64,000 nt of DNA from Bacteroidota bacterium. Its GTDB lineage: Bacteria > Bacteroidota > Bacteroidia > Chitinophagales > Chitinophagaceae. The stretch spans positions 235,867 through 299,866 of the forward strand of contig JAEWKK010000012.1 in the NCBI GenBank assembly GCA_023386045.1, written 5' to 3'. Shown in pieces: positions 34,466-43,311 of this stretch. Numbering within the stretch: the stretch's first letter is position 1; each line of letters begins with the position of its first letter. The notes beneath the pieces are model-generated. The model was given only the letters and a program-made list of their open reading frames with translations, was not told where the DNA came from and made no database searches. The position numbers and the translations under genes are program-made.

Positions 34466-35111
34466 AAAGTTATTTCATAAAACATTTTTGCTCTTAATGT
34501 ACCTTGGAATTGCTACCATGGTCCAGGCGCAGAATGATTCCAACAAAAACCGAACTGACACCACTAAAGACATGGTGGCTGTTGATTCCCTGCCCGTTAT
34601 TGCACAACCCATCAGCGATTCGCAGCAGGTGAAAAAGCTGATGAAAGAACATTCTCCAAGGAAAGCTGCTCTTCGTTCCGCCATCATTCCAGGATGGGGA
34701 CAGATCTACAATAAAAAATACTGGAAGCTGCCGATTGTTTATGGTGCGCTTGGTATTTCGGGAGCTGTTTTCAATTACAATTTGAAATGGTACCGTTATA
34801 CAAGGTTTGCTTACAAGACGCTTGTGAATAAGGACACACAGAATTTTGCAAATGTGCATCCCCAACTCAAGGTATTTATCACAAGCAATGATCCTGGAGC
34901 ACTTCAGAGTTACCGTGATGAATTCAGAAGGAATATTGATTATTCCGCTCTTGTTTTTATCCTGCTCTGGGGACTGAATGTTGTGGATGCAACTGTTGAT
35001 GCCCATCTGAAAACTTTTGATGTGAGTCCTGATCTTAGTTTTCAAACTAAATTCGGTTACAGTGAAATGGCCGGCACTGCAGGTGTCAGTCTTGTTCTCT
35101 CCTTTAAATAA
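34458..35111 (+). CDS. DUF5683-domain membrane/secreted protein
   Basis: 217 aa from TTG 34458. Only this start gives the positively charged signal peptide (KKLFHKTFLLLMYLG...VQAQ); the next Met (34497) would lack the basic end. The conserved block HSPRKAALRSAIIPGWGQIYNKKYWKLPIVYGALG (about 65-99) is the DUF5683 hallmark and resembles a hydrophobic membrane-inserted hairpin. A second helix follows at about 160-178. In Bacteroidota it is regularly found between parB and dapB, as here; its function is unknown. It overlaps parB by 8 bp, with dapB 5 bp downstream. Confidence 0.83.
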   Translation: MTKKLFHKTFLLLMYLGIATMVQAQNDSNKNRTDTTKDMVAVDSLPVIAQPISDSQQVKKLMKEHSPRKAALRSAIIPGWGQIYNKKYWKLPIVYGALGISGAVFNYNLKWYRYTRFAYKTLVNKDTQNFANVHPQLKVFITSNDPGALQSYRDEFRRNIDYSALVFILLWGLNVVDATVDAHLKTFDVSPDLSFQTKFGYSEMAGTAGVSLVLSFK

Positions 35112-35116
35112 GCATT

Positions 35117-35836
35117 ATGAAAATCGCATTGGTAGGTTATGGCAAAATGGGCCATATGATCGAAGAGATCGCGCAGCAACGCGGACATGAGATCGTACTC
35201 AGGATTCAGAGTGGTAACAGGGAAGATTTCAACCAGGACAACCTTTCTAAAGCTGATGTAGCCATTGAATTTACTGGTCCGGACAGTGCTTTTGACAATG
35301 TAAAAAAATGCCTTGAATCTGGTATTCCGGTTGTAAGCGGTTCAACCGGCTGGAATGATCAGCTCATGAGCGCCAGATCGTTTTGTAAGGAAAAAAACGG
35401 TAGCTTTCTTCATGCCAGCAATTTCAGTATCGGGGTAAATATTTTCTTTGAACTCAATGAACTGCTGGCGAAGCTGATGGCATCACAGCAGGATTACGAG
35501 GTTACCATGAAGGAAGTGCATCACACCCAGAAAAAAGATGCACCCAGTGGAACAGCGGTTACACTGGCAGAACAGATCCTCTCCCATCTTCACCGCAAAA
35601 CAAAATGGGTCAATGAACCTTCACATCATTCAACAGAACTTTCCATCATCAGTGAAAGAGTGGATCCTGCACCAGGAACACATTTTGTGAAATACAGTTC
35701 TGAAGTGGATGATATTGAGATCATCCATACTGCGCACAGCCGTAAAGGCTTTGCCCTGGGAGCTGTGATGGCAGCCGAATACATTCAGAAAAGAAAAGGT
35801 GTATTCACCATGAAAGATGTGCTACAGATCACATGA
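35117..35836 (+). CDS. dapB: 4-hydroxy-tetrahydrodipicolinate reductase
   Basis: 239 aa. NAD(P)-binding GYGKMGHMI at 7-15, SGSTGWN, substrate loop HHTQKKDAPSGTAVTLA and NFSIGVNIFFELN. It reduces HTPA to tetrahydrodipicolinate on the lysine/diaminopimelate route needed for peptidoglycan. It is a little shorter than E. coli DapB, as in other Bacteroidota. Last gene of parA-parB-DUF5683-dapB. Its end contains AGATCACATGA (35826-35836), repeated exactly at 35897-35907 over the next gene's start. Confidence 0.95.
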   Translation: MKIALVGYGKMGHMIEEIAQQRGHEIVLRIQSGNREDFNQDNLSKADVAIEFTGPDSAFDNVKKCLESGIPVVSGSTGWNDQLMSARSFCKEKNGSFLHASNFSIGVNIFFELNELLAKLMASQQDYEVTMKEVHHTQKKDAPSGTAVTLAEQILSHLHRKTKWVNEPSHHSTELSIISERVDPAPGTHFVKYSSEVDDIEIIHTAHSRKGFALGAVMAAEYIQKRKGVFTMKDVLQIT

Positions 35837-35903
35837 GAATTTTTCCCCTGATATTTTTGATCTTGAAGTTCACGAACTTTGATCTCTCTTAAATAAAGAT
35901 CAC

Positions 35904-36530
35904 ATGAATCCACAACAGGCATACAATTCCTGGGCATCCCAGTATGATACCAATGAAAATAAAACAAGAGACCTGGAAGCGCAGGCCCTGCGTGATATGC
36001 TTTCTTCAGGGTCATTTCATTCCTGCCTTGAAATTGGATGCGGTACCGGAAAAAATACTGAATGGCTATTGCAAAAAGCAGAATATGTTACTGCAGTTGA
36101 TCTTTCTGAAGGCATGATCGCCAAAGCAAAAGAAAAAATTAAAGATCCTCATGTCGAGTTCCTGATCGCTGATATCAATGGTGACTGGAATTTTGCCAGC
36201 AGAACTTATGACCTTATTAGTTTCAGCCTGGTGCTGGAGCATATCGAAAACCTTGATCACATTTTTAAAGAAGTATTCAAAGTGCTGGAACCCGGTGGAA
36301 TGGTTTACATCGGGGAATTACATCCTTTCAAGCAATACAGTGGCAGCAAGGCAAGATTTGAAACCAGCGAAGGCCTTCAGGTAGTGCAGTGTTTCAATCA
36401 TCATGTTTCAGACTTCACCAATGCCGCGAAAAAATATGGAATGGTGATCGCAGATTTCGATGAATATTTTGATGACGAAGACAGGAATAACATTCCAAGA
36501 ATCCTGGCGTTGGTCTTTCAGAAGAAATAA
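35904..36530 (+). CDS. Class I SAM-dependent methyltransferase
   Basis: 208 aa. Motif I LEIGCGTGKNTEWL (about 42-55), acidic loop AVDLSEGMIAKAKEKI, motif II FLIADINGDW, and LISFSLVLEHIENLDHIFKEVFKVLEPGGMVYIGE. It matches the Methyltransf_11/25 group of small-molecule enzymes; there is no clue to the substrate. It is 67 bp behind dapB and converges on the dehydrogenase gene 20 bp away. Confidence 0.85.
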   Translation: MNPQQAYNSWASQYDTNENKTRDLEAQALRDMLSSGSFHSCLEIGCGTGKNTEWLLQKAEYVTAVDLSEGMIAKAKEKIKDPHVEFLIADINGDWNFASRTYDLISFSLVLEHIENLDHIFKEVFKVLEPGGMVYIGELHPFKQYSGSKARFETSEGLQVVQCFNHHVSDFTNAAKKYGMVIADFDEYFDDEDRNNIPRILALVFQKK

Positions 36531-36550
36531 ATGAATGGAATTTAATTTGC

Positions 36551-37504
36551 TCAGGAAGCAATTGATTCTTTCAAATTCTCCAGCATATCTTTTGTCATCC
36601 TTTCAAGATCGTATTCAGGTTTCCAGCCCCATTCTTCTCTTGCTACTGAATCGTCGATGCTTTGCGGCCAGCTGTCGGCAATGGCCTGGCGATAATCCGG
36701 CTTGTAATTGATGGTAAATCCTGGTATATGTTTTTTGATCTCGGCAGCAATTTCCTTTGGTGAGAAACTCATGCCCGACAAATTATAGGAAGTTCTTGTT
36801 TTAATATTCTGCACAGGTGCTTCCATCAGTTCAATTGTAGCCCTGATGGCATCGGGCATATACATCATGGGCAGGTAAGTATCTTCCTTCAGGAAGCAGT
36901 CATAATGATTTTCTTCAAGCGCTTCATGAAAGATCTCTACAGCATAATCCGTAGTGCCACCACCAGGTGCCGATTTATAGGAAATCAGTCCGGGATAACG
37001 AAGGCTGCGGACATCAACACCGTACTTATTGAAAAAATAATTGCACCAGAATTCACCGGCATATTTGCTGATGCCATAAACAGTGGTGGGTTCGATGATG
37101 GTTTTTTGAGGACAATCTTTTTTGGGAGATGTAGGTCCAAAAACCGCAATGCTACTGGGCCAGTAAACCTTCTGCAATTTTTCTTCCCTGGCAATGTCCA
37201 GCACATGTAAGAGACCCTGCATATTCAAATGCCAGGCGAGGTTTGGATTTTTTTCACCCGTGGCAGAAAGAATGGCTGCAAGAAGATAGATCTGAGTCAC
37301 ACCCTGGCGGATCACCTGCACATGCAACATTTCCTTGTTCATCACATCCATACTAACATAAGGACCCGTTCCATGAAGCAGTGGGTTTTCTTCCCTCAGG
37401 TCTGAAGCAATCACATTATTGGCACCATAGATTTTTCTTAAGGCCAGCGTAAGCTCTACTCCGATTTGTCCGGATGCACCAATAACCAGGATTTTATCTT
37501 TCAT
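36551..37504 (-). CDS. tdh: SDR-type L-threonine 3-dehydrogenase
   Basis: 317 aa from ATG 37504 (MKDKILVIGASGQIG); the 31 upstream codons precede the Rossmann motif and are not family-like. GxxGxxG as GASGQIG, YLLAAILSATGEKNP, WPSSIAVFGP, catalytic YGISK (Tyr/Lys), and RYPGLISYKSAPGGGTTDYAVEIF, a block diagnostic of bacterial SDR-type threonine dehydrogenases. It oxidises L-threonine to 2-amino-3-ketobutyrate, normally passed to glycine C-acetyltransferase, which is not in this window. A related UDP-sugar epimerase role is less likely. Confidence 0.87.
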   Translation of the reverse strand: MKDKILVIGASGQIGVELTLALRKIYGANNVIASDLREENPLLHGTGPYVSMDVMNKEMLHVQVIRQGVTQIYLLAAILSATGEKNPNLAWHLNMQGLLHVLDIAREEKLQKVYWPSSIAVFGPTSPKKDCPQKTIIEPTTVYGISKYAGEFWCNYFFNKYGVDVRSLRYPGLISYKSAPGGGTTDYAVEIFHEALEENHYDCFLKEDTYLPMMYMPDAIRATIELMEAPVQNIKTRTSYNLSGMSFSPKEIAAEIKKHIPGFTINYKPDYRQAIADSWPQSIDDSVAREEWGWKPEYDLERMTKDMLENLKESIAS

Positions 37505-37626
37505 ACAGGCATGTAAAGTTGCAAATGTAATAGGGAAAGGTGAATCGCCCATCCTCAATTTTGACTGGTTGATCATACCTTCAAAAAACCAAATCACGTC
37601 ACTTTCTGCACCATTGATGATTGTTG

Positions 37627-37634
37627 TAATTTCG
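37627..37634 (+). promoter_or_regulatory. Possible -7 element for kdsA
   Basis: TAATTTCG differs from TAnnTTTG at one position and ends 4 bp before the kdsA ATG. If used, the mRNA would have no or almost no leader. Confidence 0.3.
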
Positions 37635-37638
37635 CGGC

Positions 37639-38463
37639 ATGACGAAGTTTTTAGAGGACCTCTTCAAAGGACAGGATTACGATAAGGACAATTTTTTTCT
37701 CATGGCCGGCCCCTGCGTTGTAGAAAGCGAAGAGCTGGTTATGGAAGTGGCTGAAAAAGTAAAAGCCATTTGCGAAAGGCAAAGGATCCCGCTGATCTTT
37801 AAATCTTCTTACAGAAAAGCCAACAGAACCAGCAGCAGTTCCTTTACAGGACTTGGTGATGAAACAGGCCTTCAGATCATTCAGAAAGCAGGTCAAAAAT
37901 TTAACCTGGCAACAGTTACCGACATCCATTCTGAAAAAGAAGCTGGCATCGCAGCACAGTATGTAGATGTACTTCAGATACCGGCATTTCTTTGTCGCCA
38001 GACAGATTTGCTGGTAGCTGCCGGTAAAACAGGAAAGATCGTCAATGTAAAAAAAGGTCAGTTTGTAAGTGGTGAAGCCATGCAGTTTGCAGTGGAAAAG
38101 ATCCGCAATACAGGTAATGATAAAATTATGCTGACAGAAAGGGGAACCACCTTCGGTTACCAGGACCTGGTAGTTGACTACAGGAATATTCCACTCATGC
38201 AAAAAGCAGGAGTTCCTGTAGTAATGGATTGCACACATAGTCTTCAACAGCCCAATCAAACCAGCGGCATTACCGGTGGCAATCCTTTGCTCATTGGAAC
38301 AATTGCTTCAGCCGCTGTTGCTGCGGGTGCAGACGGATTGTTCATTGAAACCCATCCTGATCCTTCCTGTGCAAAAAGCGATGGCGCCAATATGCTGAAG
38401 CTTGAATTACTGGAAGAACTATTAGTCAAGCTTGTGAAGATCAGGAAGGCGGTGATCAGTTAA
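37639..38463 (+). CDS. kdsA: 3-deoxy-8-phosphooctulonate (Kdo-8-P) synthase
   Basis: 274 aa. MAGPCVVESEELV near the N-terminus, FKSSYRKANRTSSSSFTGLG (PEP/arabinose-5-P binding), DVLQIPAFLCRQTDLL, TERGTTFGYQDLVVDYR and FIETHPDPSCAKSDGANML. It condenses PEP with arabinose-5-phosphate, the committed step to Kdo in the LPS core. The Cys in AGPCVVE suggests the metal-dependent subclass (Asn in E. coli at that position), a family-based inference. Monocistronic by layout. Confidence 0.96.
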   Translation: MTKFLEDLFKGQDYDKDNFFLMAGPCVVESEELVMEVAEKVKAICERQRIPLIFKSSYRKANRTSSSSFTGLGDETGLQIIQKAGQKFNLATVTDIHSEKEAGIAAQYVDVLQIPAFLCRQTDLLVAAGKTGKIVNVKKGQFVSGEAMQFAVEKIRNTGNDKIMLTERGTTFGYQDLVVDYRNIPLMQKAGVPVVMDCTHSLQQPNQTSGITGGNPLLIGTIASAAVAAGADGLFIETHPDPSCAKSDGANMLKLELLEELLVKLVKIRKAVIS

Positions 38464-38556
38464 GTTCTGCGCCATTCATCATGCTGCATTTACATTCAAG
38501 GAAATTCATGAACCTCCTTTAGGGTCTTGCGTAGATTTATCTCATAAATGATTTTT

Positions 38557-39666
38557 ATGAGAAAGATCTTACTCTTACCTGGCCTGATGGCCTTTACATT
38601 ATTCTGTTCAGCACAGATCACACTGACACAGCTGCCAAGTGGTGGAAACAAAAAAGCCTTTGTAGGTGAACGCATCGGGCTTACCGATGTGGTGATTCAT
38701 TACGATCGACCGGGGCTAAAGGGAAGGCAGGGAAAAATCTGGGGACAGCTGGTGCATACAGGCTATACTGACCAGGGTTTTGGAACCGCCAGAAATGCTC
38801 CGTGGCGAGCAGGTGCCAATGAAAACACTACCATTGAATTTTCAAATGATGTGAAGATAGAAGGCCAGCCACTGAAAGCCGGACGCTATGGTTTTTTTAT
38901 TGCTTACGATTCATTGGAATCTACTTTGATCTTTTCCAATAATTCTACTTCATGGGGAAGTTATTATTACAATGATAAAGAAGACGCATTGCGTGTGAAG
39001 GTAAAGCCGTTAAGATCAACCAATACTGTTGAATGGTTGAAATATGAATTCACCAACCAGACAGAGAGCAGCGCTACAGTAAACCTGCAATGGGAAAACC
39101 TGGTGATTCCATTCAAAGTAGAAACCAATTATATCGAGGACCAGTTGAATTCATTTCGTAAAGAATTAAGAAGCGAAAGAGGATTCTTCTGGCTGGGCTG
39201 GGACCAGGCTGCACAATGGTGCCTGCAGCGCAATGTGAACCTGGAGGAGGCCTTGTTGTGGGCAGATTCTGCATCAGGTCCCAGCTTCGGCGGAGCTGCC
39301 TTATTTCAACCCCAGGCAACCAGGGCCCAGATCTTACAAAAGCTAGGCAGAACAGCAGAAGCAGATGCTTTAATGAAAAAAGCACTTCCCCTGGCCTCTA
39401 TGCAGGAAGTACACCAGTATGGCCGTTCATTACTATCACAAAAAAGAACAAAGGAAACATTGGAAGTATTCCAGATGAATTATAAAAAGAATCCTGCGCA
39501 ATTCACAACAGTAATGGGAATGGCCAGAGGTTATTCCGCCACTGCTGATTATAAGAATGCATTGAAGTACGCCAGCATGGCCCTTCCATTAGCTCCTAAT
39601 GAACCCAATAAAAAATTTGTAACAGATGCCATTGAAAAATTAAAACAGGGCAAGGATATCAATTAA
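38557..39666 (+). CDS. DUF2911 protein with C-terminal TPR-like repeats
   Basis: 369 aa from ATG 38557 (the frame also has an ATG three codons earlier). Signal peptide (LLPGLMAFTLFCSAQ). DUF2911 domain about 25-165: VVIHYDRPGLKGRQGKIWG, APWRAGANENTTIEFSNDV and LKAGRYGFFIAYD. The second half contains helical repeats with AQILQKLGRTAEADALMKKAL and NALKYASMALPLAPNEPNKK, TPR-like. The protein is exported; its biochemical role is unknown. A strong bidirectional hairpin terminator starts at its stop codon. Confidence 0.85.
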   Translation: MRKILLLPGLMAFTLFCSAQITLTQLPSGGNKKAFVGERIGLTDVVIHYDRPGLKGRQGKIWGQLVHTGYTDQGFGTARNAPWRAGANENTTIEFSNDVKIEGQPLKAGRYGFFIAYDSLESTLIFSNNSTSWGSYYYNDKEDALRVKVKPLRSTNTVEWLKYEFTNQTESSATVNLQWENLVIPFKVETNYIEDQLNSFRKELRSERGFFWLGWDQAAQWCLQRNVNLEEALLWADSASGPSFGGAALFQPQATRAQILQKLGRTAEADALMKKALPLASMQEVHQYGRSLLSQKRTKETLEVFQMNYKKNPAQFTTVMGMARGYSATADYKNALKYASMALPLAPNEPNKKFVTDAIEKLKQGKDIN

Positions 39667-39700
39667 AAGAAAAAGACCTCTCAGGAGGTCTTTTTCTTTT
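39665..39700. terminator. Bidirectional terminator between convergent genes
   Basis: A 16-bp stem runs from 39665-39680 to 39685-39700, with GACCTC/GAGGTC at its core and A/T-rich ends that act as U-tracts both ways; loop TCAG (39681-39684). The loop contains the stop codon of the minus-strand gene, so one arm encodes the Lys-rich C-terminus of that protein. Confidence 0.9.
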
Positions 39701-40850
39701 TAGTATTTTTCTTTACAGGCTTTTTCTGAATTTCTGCTTTTTGTGGTTCAGCCATTACTGAAGGTTCACCCAGGTATTTGACCAGGGTTTTTTCCAGTTC
39801 TTCGCCATGCAGATTTTTTGCAATGATCTTGCCTGAAGGATCTACCAGGAAATTTCCAGGAATGCTTTGTATATGATACAATTGTGCCGCGGCATTATTC
39901 CAGTATTGCAGATCACTCACATGGCTCCAGGTCAGCTTGTCTTTTTTAATTGCCTGAATCCATGAATCTTTTTGCTGATCGAGAGAAACGCCAAGAATAG
40001 TAAAATTCTTATCACGGAATTTATCATGAGCCTTCACAATATTCGGGTTTTCCATTCGGCATGGCTTGCACCAGCTTGCCCAGAAATCTACCAGTACATA
40101 TTTACCCCTGAATGAAGAAAGAGAAACTGGCGTGCCGCTGGTATCATTCTGCGTAAAATCAACTGCTTCTGTTCCTATAGCGCCGATCTTATTTGATGTA
40201 ATATACTCACCAAGGCTTTTCCCGATCTGTGTATGCTTCGAAATTGAGGTATCGAGCATATTATAATGCTGTTCCAGAATCAGGATGTCAGGTGTTACCT
40301 GCGCGGTTACCCATAATAGAAAAGGTGAAACATAAGAACTTCTTTTAGCACTTACATAAGTTCCGATATTATTGCTAAGAACCTGAATGATGGAATCATA
40401 TTCGGAGATCAGTACCTCACGGGTTTTCGGATTCATTTCCTGCTGAAGCTGTGCAGCTTTTGCATTCAGGCTTCCCATGATGGGATTGAAAACCACATTG
40501 AACTCAATGAAGTCCTTATGCGCCTGTGAACCTTCCACCTTAATGTTCTTGATATCGGCTTTATTACCTGTAACGGTTATGGGCACATTTTCAAGATAAA
40601 AATATTGCGGCTGTTCATTACTCAACACAAGAAAATACAATCCTGGTTCTGGTATAGAACCTGTTACGGTAAACATTCCATTTTGTGAAATGCCGCTGGC
40701 AATAGTAGTGGGTACGTTCTGGGTAGTGGTGATCTTAACCTCACCATCAGCCAGCCCTGTAATATTGCCGGTGATCGTAAATTGTTTGGGTGAAACCTGT
40801 GCTGTTGTAAGCAACGGTAAGGCCAGCAACAGGAGGAAAAAATTTTTCAT
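39681..40850 (-). CDS. TlpA-like thioredoxin-fold protein with DUF4369 domain
   Basis: 389 aa. Signal peptide (LLLLALPLLTTAQ), DUF4369-type N-terminal domain (about 22-125: FTITGNITGLADGEVKI), helical middle, then an AhpC/TSA-type thioredoxin domain (about 235-370) with active site FWASWCKPCRMENP (CxxC). Such periplasmic proteins keep cysteines reduced for cytochrome c or other envelope proteins; the partner is unknown. The C-terminal KKxxKKNTKKKKTS tail is encoded by a terminator arm, and so is probably of no functional importance. The hisIE gene ends 4 bp upstream, so it may be the last gene of the his unit. Confidence 0.85.
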   Translation of the reverse strand: MKNFFLLLLALPLLTTAQVSPKQFTITGNITGLADGEVKITTTQNVPTTIASGISQNGMFTVTGSIPEPGLYFLVLSNEQPQYFYLENVPITVTGNKADIKNIKVEGSQAHKDFIEFNVVFNPIMGSLNAKAAQLQQEMNPKTREVLISEYDSIIQVLSNNIGTYVSAKRSSYVSPFLLWVTAQVTPDILILEQHYNMLDTSISKHTQIGKSLGEYITSNKIGAIGTEAVDFTQNDTSGTPVSLSSFRGKYVLVDFWASWCKPCRMENPNIVKAHDKFRDKNFTILGVSLDQQKDSWIQAIKKDKLTWSHVSDLQYWNNAAAQLYHIQSIPGNFLVDPSGKIIAKNLHGEELEKTLVKYLGEPSVMAEPQKAEIQKKPVKKNTKKKKTS

Positions 40851-40853
40851 GGT

Positions 40854-41468
40854 TTATTTCGATTGGTGTCTTTGCTCCAGCACTTTGATAACATCTGCAA
40901 GGGAGCAATCCTTTGCCTGCAATAATACAATATAATGAAAAAGAAGGTCTGCTGCCTCATTCAAAAATAACGCCCTGTTAACGTCCTTTGCTTCTATCAC
41001 CAGCTCCACTGCTTCTTCACCAACTTTCTGTGCGATCTTGTTAATTCCCTTGCAAAATAATTGCTTTACATAGGAATGCTGATCGTCACTGTTTCGCCTT
41101 AATTCTATAATATGTTCGAGGTAAAAAAGGAAATCATCCTTATGGTTCCTTTCGCTCCAGCAGGTATCTGCTCCTGTATGACAAACCGGCCCTTTGGGTT
41201 CAGCTTTTATAAGAAGCGTATCCTTATCGCAATCTACCAGGATCTGTTTGAGTAATAAATGATTGCCACTCTCCTCACCTTTTGTCCAGAGTCTTTTTTT
41301 TGCACGACTATAAAATGTTACAAGCCCGGTGGTTTGCGTTTTGTGCAATGCTTCCTCGTTCATGAAACCCAGCATGAGTACCTTTTGCGTGGAATAATCC
41401 TGAACGATAGCCGGAACCAGGCCATCACTATATTTTTTAAAATCGATTGTTTGTAAGGGTTCAAGCAT
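40854..41468 (-). CDS. hisI: Bifunctional phosphoribosyl-AMP cyclohydrolase / phosphoribosyl-ATP pyrophosphatase
   Basis: 204 aa. N-terminal HisI domain (about 1-115) with VLMLGFMNEEALHKTQ, LWTKGEESGNHL, VDCDKDTLLIKAEPKGPVCHTGADTCW (zinc-binding Cys/His). C-terminal HisE domain (about 120-204) with GINKIAQKVGEEAVELVIEAK and AADLLFHYIVLL. It performs steps 2 and 3 of histidine synthesis. It is separated from hisF by 60 bp that contain CAAATATGCAAAGGG, also found upstream of the pabA-type gene. Confidence 0.96.
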   Translation of the reverse strand: MLEPLQTIDFKKYSDGLVPAIVQDYSTQKVLMLGFMNEEALHKTQTTGLVTFYSRAKKRLWTKGEESGNHLLLKQILVDCDKDTLLIKAEPKGPVCHTGADTCWSERNHKDDFLFYLEHIIELRRNSDDQHSYVKQLFCKGINKIAQKVGEEAVELVIEAKDVNRALFLNEAADLLFHYIVLLQAKDCSLADVIKVLEQRHQSK

Positions 41469-41528
41469 GGAATAAAGGTAAAGCAGAATTGATCTTCAAA
41501 TATGCAAAGGGGCTGCACCAGGAGCTGG

Positions 41529-42287
41529 TTAGAGTCTTACCGGAATACCATAGCCTGAGAGATAAGTCTTCAGATCATTGATCTCAATTTCTTTGAAATG
41601 AAAAACACTCGCCGCAAGTGCAGCATCTGCATGGGCCTGTAAAAAAACATCCGCGAAATGCTCCTTAAGGCCACCGCCACCGGAAGCAATTACCGGTACA
41701 GGAAGTTCCTCAGAAATGGTTTTGGTAATGTCGAGCGCAAAACCGGCCCTGGTGCCATCATTATTCATAGATGTAAGCAGGATTTCTCCTGCACCAAGAG
41801 CTACACCTTTCCTTGCCCAATCCAGGCATTTCATTCCTGTTTTGGTTCTTCCTCCATCCAGGTAAACATACCATTCACCATCTTCTTCTTTTTTGGTATC
41901 AATAGCCAGAACAACACACTGGCTGCCGGCCATCTGGGCGATATCAGCAATCAATTCAGGATGATGAAAAGCTGCTGTATTCACTGAGATCTTATCAGCA
42001 CCTGATTGAAGCAACGCTGCCACATCTTCCACTGAGCCGATACCACCACCTACAGTAAATGGAATATTGATGGTATGCGCAATTTTTTTTACCAGTTCCA
42101 CCAGGGTTTTTCTTTTTTCAACTGTAGCTGTGATGTCCAGGAAAACCAGTTCATCTGCTCCTTCTTTTGCATAACGAGCCGCCAGTTCTACCGGATCGCC
42201 TGCATCACGCAGGTCAAGAAAATTGGTACCCTTAACGGTGCGCCCGTTTTTGATATCCAGGCAGGGAATAATTCTTTTGGCCAGCAT
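41529..42287 (-). CDS. hisF: Imidazole glycerol phosphate synthase, cyclase subunit HisF
   Basis: 252 aa TIM barrel. MLAKRIIPCLDIKNGRTVKGTNF at the N-terminus, PFTVGGGIGSVEDV, the catalytic-type ADKISVNTAA, TSMNNDGTRAGFALDI and PVIASGGGGLKEHF. With HisH it converts PRFAR and ammonia to IGP and AICAR. It overlaps hisA by 1 bp. AICAR feeds purine synthesis, whose genes purK and purE are also in the window. Confidence 0.97.
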   Translation of the reverse strand: MLAKRIIPCLDIKNGRTVKGTNFLDLRDAGDPVELAARYAKEGADELVFLDITATVEKRKTLVELVKKIAHTINIPFTVGGGIGSVEDVAALLQSGADKISVNTAAFHHPELIADIAQMAGSQCVVLAIDTKKEEDGEWYVYLDGGRTKTGMKCLDWARKGVALGAGEILLTSMNNDGTRAGFALDITKTISEELPVPVIASGGGGLKEHFADVFLQAHADAALAASVFHFKEIEINDLKTYLSGYGIPVRL

Positions 42288-43006
42288 CAGTTCAAAAATT
42301 TTTTCAGTTCTTTTAATTGAATGCGTCCTTCATAAATAGCCTTGCCAATGATCACGCCACTGCAGCCTGTTTCTTCCAAAAGATATAGATCATCCAGTGA
42401 ACTCACGCCACCACTTGCAATGAAATGGAGCGATGGAAATTTGCTGATGATATTTTTATATAGTTCAGTGGAGGGTCCTTCAAGCGCACCATCCTTAGAA
42501 ATATCTGTACAAAAGATCTGGCCGATTCCTTTTTGCAAATTATTTTCTATAAAATCATAGACCCAAAGATCTGTTTGTTCGGTCCATCCGCTCACGCTGA
42601 TCTTTTCATTTCTAACATCTGCTCCCAATAAAAACTTTTCCGGACCAAATTGTTTCAACAATGAATCAAATCCTTCTTCATCCTTTACTGCCATACTGCC
42701 GATCGTTGCCAGGGCAGCACCTGAATTGAATATGATCTGCACATCCTCTGTGTTTTTAATTCCCCCACCAAAATCTATAATGAGTGAAGTTTTACCCGCA
42801 ATGGTTTCGAGCACTTTCCAGTTGATCACTCTCCCGGCTTTGGCGCCATCGAGATCAACCAGGTGGAGTCTTTTAATCCCTGCGTCTTCAAAGGACCTGG
42901 CTACTTCCAATGGCTTTTCATTATAGATCTTCTTTTGACTATAATCACCATGCGTGAGTCGCACGCATTTTCCTTCAATAATATCTATGGCTGGTATGAT
43001 TTGCAT
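42287..43006 (-). CDS. hisA: ProFAR isomerase HisA
   Basis: 239 aa from ATG 43006 (MQIIPAIDIIEGKCVRLTHGD). The open frame extends seven codons into a heptad-repeat array, giving a spurious MNYELFP extension; the family start is MQIIPAID. TIM-barrel motifs: RLHLVDLDGAKAG (catalytic Asp), DFGGGIKN, DISKDGALEGPS (second catalytic Asp) and ASGGVSSLDDL. It isomerises ProFAR to PRFAR. Repeats begin 5 bp upstream of the start. Confidence 0.96.
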   Translation of the reverse strand: MQIIPAIDIIEGKCVRLTHGDYSQKKIYNEKPLEVARSFEDAGIKRLHLVDLDGAKAGRVINWKVLETIAGKTSLIIDFGGGIKNTEDVQIIFNSGAALATIGSMAVKDEEGFDSLLKQFGPEKFLLGADVRNEKISVSGWTEQTDLWVYDFIENNLQKGIGQIFCTDISKDGALEGPSTELYKNIISKFPSLHFIASGGVSSLDDLYLLEETGCSGVIIGKAIYEGRIQLKELKKFLN

Positions 43007-43010
43007 GGGG

Positions 43011-43110
43011 AATAGTTCATAGTTCATAGTTCATGGTTCATAGTTGGCTTATGGCGTATGGCTTATGGCGTATGGCATATGGCTGATGGCTTATGGCTTA
43101 TGGATCATAC
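43011..43110. repeat. Degenerate 7-bp tandem repeat array (TTCATAG / TTATGGC types)
   Basis: Units such as AGTTCAT, GGTTCAT, TTATGGC, GTATGGC, ATATGGC follow with strict 7-bp period for about 100 bp. The array starts 5 bp upstream of the hisA ATG. Confidence 0.8.
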
Positions 43111-43283
43111 ATTATATTTTACGGATTCGGGTGACGAAGAATATTTTGATTATCATATGATTATGGCTGCTGGCAAATAAATACTTTTTGGATCATACTC
43201 GTTTCTCTGCCGTAAAGGTAAATACATGAACCAAGAATAGTTGGCGATGGATAATGCTCACAGTAGGCTATCTATTATAGGAT
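43111..43283. other. Non-coding spacer between hisH and hisA arrays
   Basis: No gene, promoter consensus or hairpin that I can support. It is AT-rich with a few TATGATTATGGC-like degraded repeat units. Confidence 0.4.
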
Positions 43284-43311
43284 ACTCACCACTCACTACT
43301 CACCACTCACC
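43284..43311. repeat. 7-bp tandem repeat (ACTCACC) x4 overlapping the hisH stop
   Basis: Four head-to-tail units, ACTCACC, ACTCACT, ACTCACC, ACTCACC. On the minus strand they encode the last residues V-S-G-E and the TAG stop (43296-43298) of HisH. Confidence 0.85.
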
